64,000 nucleotides of DNA, taken from positions 62,001 through 126,000 of the forward strand of contig DASVNK010000030.1 in NCBI GenBank assembly GCA_036383895.1, given 5' to 3'. The DNA is from DASVNK01 sp036383895. GTDB lineage: Bacteria; Verrucomicrobiota; Verrucomicrobiia; Limisphaerales; SXQI01. Shown here piece after piece: positions 60,952 to 64,000 of this stretch (the stretch's first letter is position 1; each line of letters starts with the position of its first letter). Below the pieces are notes generated by a model. It searched no databases and had not been told where the DNA came from. It worked only from the letters and a program-made list of their open reading frames with translations. The translations under genes were made by a program, and so were the position numbers.

Positions 60952-63900
60952 ATGGAACTTTTCTCCGTGTCTCTTAGGGCTTTTTGCAGGCGTGGCGCGC
61001 AGTGCCTCTTCGTCTTATTCTGCGCCGCTATTCGCGTCAGTATGGGTGCCAGCCCTGAAGCTCCAGGCTGGTTCGCGGGCGATATCCACGTTCATCGTAG
61101 CTGCGGCGGGAGTCCGGTTCCACTTTCGACCATCTATGAAGCAATGAATGTGAACAACCTCGCGGTTGTCTCCCTTTTGGCGGATAGTGGAAATGGCGAA
61201 GTGCTGAATCCCGTCACGGATCTTCCGCTAATCAACGGTCTGGATGATGCCGGTTCAACAGCCAATCGCATTCTCCATTGGGATGCGGAGTGGCATTGGG
61301 ATGCGACTTATTCCCAATATTCTCACCAGGCACTTGGCGGTCATGTTTTAACCTTGGGAATAACAAATGCGCAACAGATCTGGCACGAATATACCTATCC
61401 TGTCTTGAAAATGGCACGCGATCACGGCGGTGTCGGCGGCTTTGCGCATATGCAGTATCTCGGCGACAGCTTTCCTAACGGCCTAAATTGCTGCCTCCCC
61501 ATCGAATACCCCGTCGAGGTCGCTCTCGGTTCTGCCGATTTCGTTTCCCAGGACGTGACTGGCAGCGATACCGCCATGCAAGCTTGGTACCGCCTGCTGA
61601 ATTGCGGTTTTCGTCCAGGCTTTGCCGCTGGTTCGGACTATCCCTGCAGTGCTAATATCGGCGACCTACTCACCTACGTGAAAGTCGACGGGACGCTGAC
61701 CTACAAAAAGTACATCGACGGAATAAAGGCCGGTCGCACGGTTGTCTCCCGTAACGCACATCGCGAGTTCCTCGATCTTAAGGTGAACGCTTCAGCAGTT
61801 CCGGGCGACGAAATCAATCTCGCTCAGGCCGGTTCTGTCCCGGTGGTGGTTGTCTGGACCGCTACTCAGAATTTTACGGGTTCGTTGGAAATCGTTCAGA
61901 ATGGAAACATCGTTGCAAGTCAAACTGCAACTGTCAGTGCCGGTACGCCTGTCACGTTGAATGCGAACGTAAACTTCACAAAAAGCGGCTGGCTTGTAGC
62001 TCGTCGTATGAGTAGCCGAGGACACGAAGTTCATACTGGAGCGATCTTCGTGAAAATTGGAGGAGCTCCAATCCGTACCAGTGTCACAGACGCCGAGTTT
62101 TATGTAGACTGGATGAACCAACTCCTGCAACGCACCTCTGTGGGCGGGGTGTGGGCATCGTACTACCAGAATAACAGAGCACAGGCTCACGCTCGAATTG
62201 ACGCCGCTCGCACGCTATTTCAACAGATCGCTACGGACGCAGCTAACCTTTCATGGGGTATCACGACTGAAGGTCTTCCGGCTGCATTCCCGAATGTAGC
62301 GTACTCTGCTCAGCTTCACGCGGCAGGCGGAACGACTCCTTATACTTGGTCCGTTGTGAGCGGTTCCCTCCCGGCAGGGCTTTCTCTGTCGGCCAATGGC
62401 CAGATTTCAGGAACGCCCAGTCAAGTCGGCATTACCGCATTTAGCGTTCGCGCCGCTGACTCCAGCAATCCACAACGCGTCGCTACGAAGTCACTCACGC
62501 TCGACGTAGCTGGTGGGGCGAGCATTTGGCCAACTTCCTCTCCCCTCAATTCTGGAGACGGCGATTCTAGCGCGGTGGAGTTGGGGTTAAAGTTTCAAAG
62601 CTCGGCTTCTGGGAATGTAACAGGTATTCGCTTTTACAAATCGCCCGGAAACACTGGGCTGCACACAGGAAAAATTTGGAGCGCATCCGGCGCGTTGCTG
62701 GCCTCAACCACTTTTGTAAACGAAACACCCTCTGGTTGGCAGTTTCAGCGCCTCTCATCACCTTTGTCAATTACTGCGAATACCACTTACATCGTCTCCT
62801 ACCATGCACCTGCAGGCCGCTATGCAGCGGATTCCGGATACTTCAATTCGGCGTTCAGCAATGGTCCCTTACGAGCTCTATCTAATTCCGAAAGCGGCGG
62901 CAATGGAGTTTACCGCTACGGTTCCTCAGCGTTTCCGGATCAGACATGGGGTGCAGCAAATTATTGGGTAGACGTTCTTTTTGATCAGGGTTCAGTCAAT
63001 GACACAACCCCGCCAACTATCGTGCTGCGGTCGCCAGGGGCTTCGGAAATAGGTGTTTCGCCTTCAACTGCAATCACGGTAACTTTTAGTGAGCCGGTTC
63101 AAACCGCGACAGTCAATTCCTCAACGATTGTTCTTCGCAACGCAGCGAATTCTATCATTCCGACCACTCTTTCCTACAATTCAGCCACAGCGACTGTGAC
63201 CATCCAGCCTGGTTCGGACTTAAGCCTATCTTCGACCTATTCGGTCACCGTTGTTGGTGGAGCATCCGGAATCAAGGATATCGCCGGGAATGCGCTGGCG
63301 AGTAATGCCACTTGGTCATTTGCCACCGCGAGTTCGGTGCCTCGGTCAATTTGGAATTCCTCTGTTACTCCGGCAGTTGTGGCTGATTCTGAGACCAGCG
63401 CAGTGGAGGTTGGACTTAAGTTTCAAAGCGCTGTTCCGGGCACAATTGCAGGTGTACGCTTCTACAAAGGGACTGGGAACAACGGTCCTCATGTCGGAAA
63501 CCTCTGGACCAGTTCGGGCACGCTCCTAAGGAGTGTTACTTTCAACAACGAAACCGCGTCAGGTTGGCAGTCTCAAGCATTCGCGACGCCGGTTCAGATC
63601 ACGCCAAACACAACTTACGTCATCTCTTATCATGCTCCAAACGGCCGATATGCGGTCAATAGCGGCTACTTCCAATCTGGTGGCTTCTCGAACTTGCCAT
63701 TGCGAGCCCTCGCAAACGGTGAGGATGGCGGAAACGGCGTTTACCGCTATGGTGCAACTGGGTTTCCCAGCCAGAGTTGGAATGGCGCGAATTATTGGGT
63801 TGATGTTCTCTTCCTGCCCGAGGTTGATAACACCGCTCCCACCATCGCGGATATTTCACCCGCCGAGAACTCAAACAATGTTGGCGCTTATGCCAACGTT

Positions 63901-64000
63901 ACGGTCACCTTTTCGGAGTCAATAGATCCGGCAACCCTGGGCAGCGCCACGCTCCAATTGCGCGATGCTCAGAACAACACTGTTGCGAGTAGCATTTCCT
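60952..64000 (+). CDS. Secreted PHP-domain (CehA/McbA-type) protein with He_PIG, DUF4082 and Ig-like repeats, 3' end outside window
   Basis: An open frame from ATG 60952 runs without stop to the right edge (1016 codons). A signal-like start (residues 1-34, hydrophobic CLFVLFCAAI) precedes a PHP metallohydrolase: GDIHVHRSC (H46, H48), GGFAHMQY (H166) and AAGSDYPC (D229), the CehA/McbA pattern. A putative Ig (about 440-520), DUF4082 (522-680; SAVELGLKFQ, TGIRFYKSPG, YIVSYHAPAGRY), bacterial Ig-like/SbsA type (683-793; VTFSEPVQ), a second DUF4082 (794-958) and a second Ig-like domain follow. It probably binds and processes a glycan or phosphoester at the cell surface. No ORF of this size could be by chance; the C-terminus and any anchor lie beyond the window. 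Confidence 0.88.
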   Translation, partial: MELFSVSLRAFCRRGAQCLFVLFCAAIRVSMGASPEAPGWFAGDIHVHRSCGGSPVPLSTIYEAMNVNNLAVVSLLADSGNGEVLNPVTDLPLINGLDDAGSTANRILHWDAEWHWDATYSQYSHQALGGHVLTLGITNAQQIWHEYTYPVLKMARDHGGVGGFAHMQYLGDSFPNGLNCCLPIEYPVEVALGSADFVSQDVTGSDTAMQAWYRLLNCGFRPGFAAGSDYPCSANIGDLLTYVKVDGTLTYKKYIDGIKAGRTVVSRNAHREFLDLKVNASAVPGDEINLAQAGSVPVVVVWTATQNFTGSLEIVQNGNIVASQTATVSAGTPVTLNANVNFTKSGWLVARRMSSRGHEVHTGAIFVKIGGAPIRTSVTDAEFYVDWMNQLLQRTSVGGVWASYYQNNRAQAHARIDAARTLFQQIATDAANLSWGITTEGLPAAFPNVAYSAQLHAAGGTTPYTWSVVSGSLPAGLSLSANGQISGTPSQVGITAFSVRAADSSNPQRVATKSLTLDVAGGASIWPTSSPLNSGDGDSSAVELGLKFQSSASGNVTGIRFYKSPGNTGLHTGKIWSASGALLASTTFVNETPSGWQFQRLSSPLSITANTTYIVSYHAPAGRYAADSGYFNSAFSNGPLRALSNSESGGNGVYRYGSSAFPDQTWGAANYWVDVLFDQGSVNDTTPPTIVLRSPGASEIGVSPSTAITVTFSEPVQTATVNSSTIVLRNAANSIIPTTLSYNSATATVTIQPGSDLSLSSTYSVTVVGGASGIKDIAGNALASNATWSFATASSVPRSIWNSSVTPAVVADSETSAVEVGLKFQSAVPGTIAGVRFYKGTGNNGPHVGNLWTSSGTLLRSVTFNNETASGWQSQAFATPVQITPNTTYVISYHAPNGRYAVNSGYFQSGGFSNLPLRALANGEDGGNGVYRYGATGFPSQSWNGANYWVDVLFLPEVDNTAPTIADISPAENSNNVGAYANVTVTFSESIDPATLGSATLQLRDAQNNTVASSIS

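Overview
The window looks like a chromosomal piece of a free-living Verrucomicrobiota bacterium, probably from the Pedosphaera/Limisphaerales side. The evidence is family content rather than a marker gene: a DUF1501 / PSCyt1-DUF1549-DUF1553 gene pair (typical of the Planctomycetes-Verrucomicrobia group), a pseudopilin with the AFTLIELLVVIAIIAILAG start seen in many copies in Verrucomicrobia, secreted proteins with 'LQSSxNLxxW...FYxA' type modules, and frequent GTG/TTG starts with weak Shine-Dalgarno sequences. No tRNA, rRNA, CRISPR array, transposase, integrase or phage gene was seen.

Positions 1-21,900 are mostly core and exported functions on mixed strands. In order they are a Tat-exported DUF1501 protein (cut by the window edge) and its cytochrome-like partner, a small lipoprotein, the membrane peptidase SppA, a LamG-like secreted protein, the lipid II flippase MurJ, a small membrane protein, an exported M20 amidohydrolase, a DUF4112 membrane protein, an S41/PDZ protease, a type IB topoisomerase, an unusual exported protein with a PEP/pyruvate-binding (PPDK N-terminal) domain, a secreted sialidase-like propeller, and a three-gene block ccsA-like/hemA/hemC for tetrapyrrole and cytochrome c biogenesis.

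Positions 21,900-28,700 hold a pseudopilin gene with a clear promoter and terminator, a 979-bp intergenic region with an AT-rich core and paired operator-like repeats, and the chaperone genes dnaK, groES and groEL. No CIRCE element was found by eye.

From 28,636 to the right edge lies an exopolysaccharide/capsule locus. A NusG-paralog (RfaH/UpxY-like) gene and a previously unlisted 54-aa membrane ORF are transcribed leftward. Diverging rightward is a run of about 24 genes over more than 34 kb, preceded by a leader with a long stem and a C(UUCG)G tetraloop. The first part (29.8-40.1 kb, GC-rich, C-ending codons) encodes the initiating phosphoglycosyl transferase, the WbpB/WbpD/WbpE-type route to a 2,3-diacetamido sugar, a FemAB-like protein, a Wzz/tyrosine-kinase-like chain-length protein with a broken ATP site, a deacetylase, a DUF354 protein and a UDP-GlcNAc 2-epimerase-family enzyme. 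The second part (40.1-60.7 kb, visibly more AT-rich) has the variable machinery: glycosyltransferases, deacetylases, methyltransferases, sugar-nucleotide enzymes, an asparagine-synthase-like enzyme, a Wzy-type polymerase/ligase, a Wzx-type flippase and two secreted modular proteins sharing a C-terminal domain. The locus ends at the right edge inside a large secreted PHP-domain (CehA/McbA-type) protein with DUF4082 and Ig-like repeats. Together these genes form a Wzx/Wzy/Wzz-type polysaccharide pathway with polymer-modifying surface proteins. All functions are inferred from sequence reading; no database search was run.
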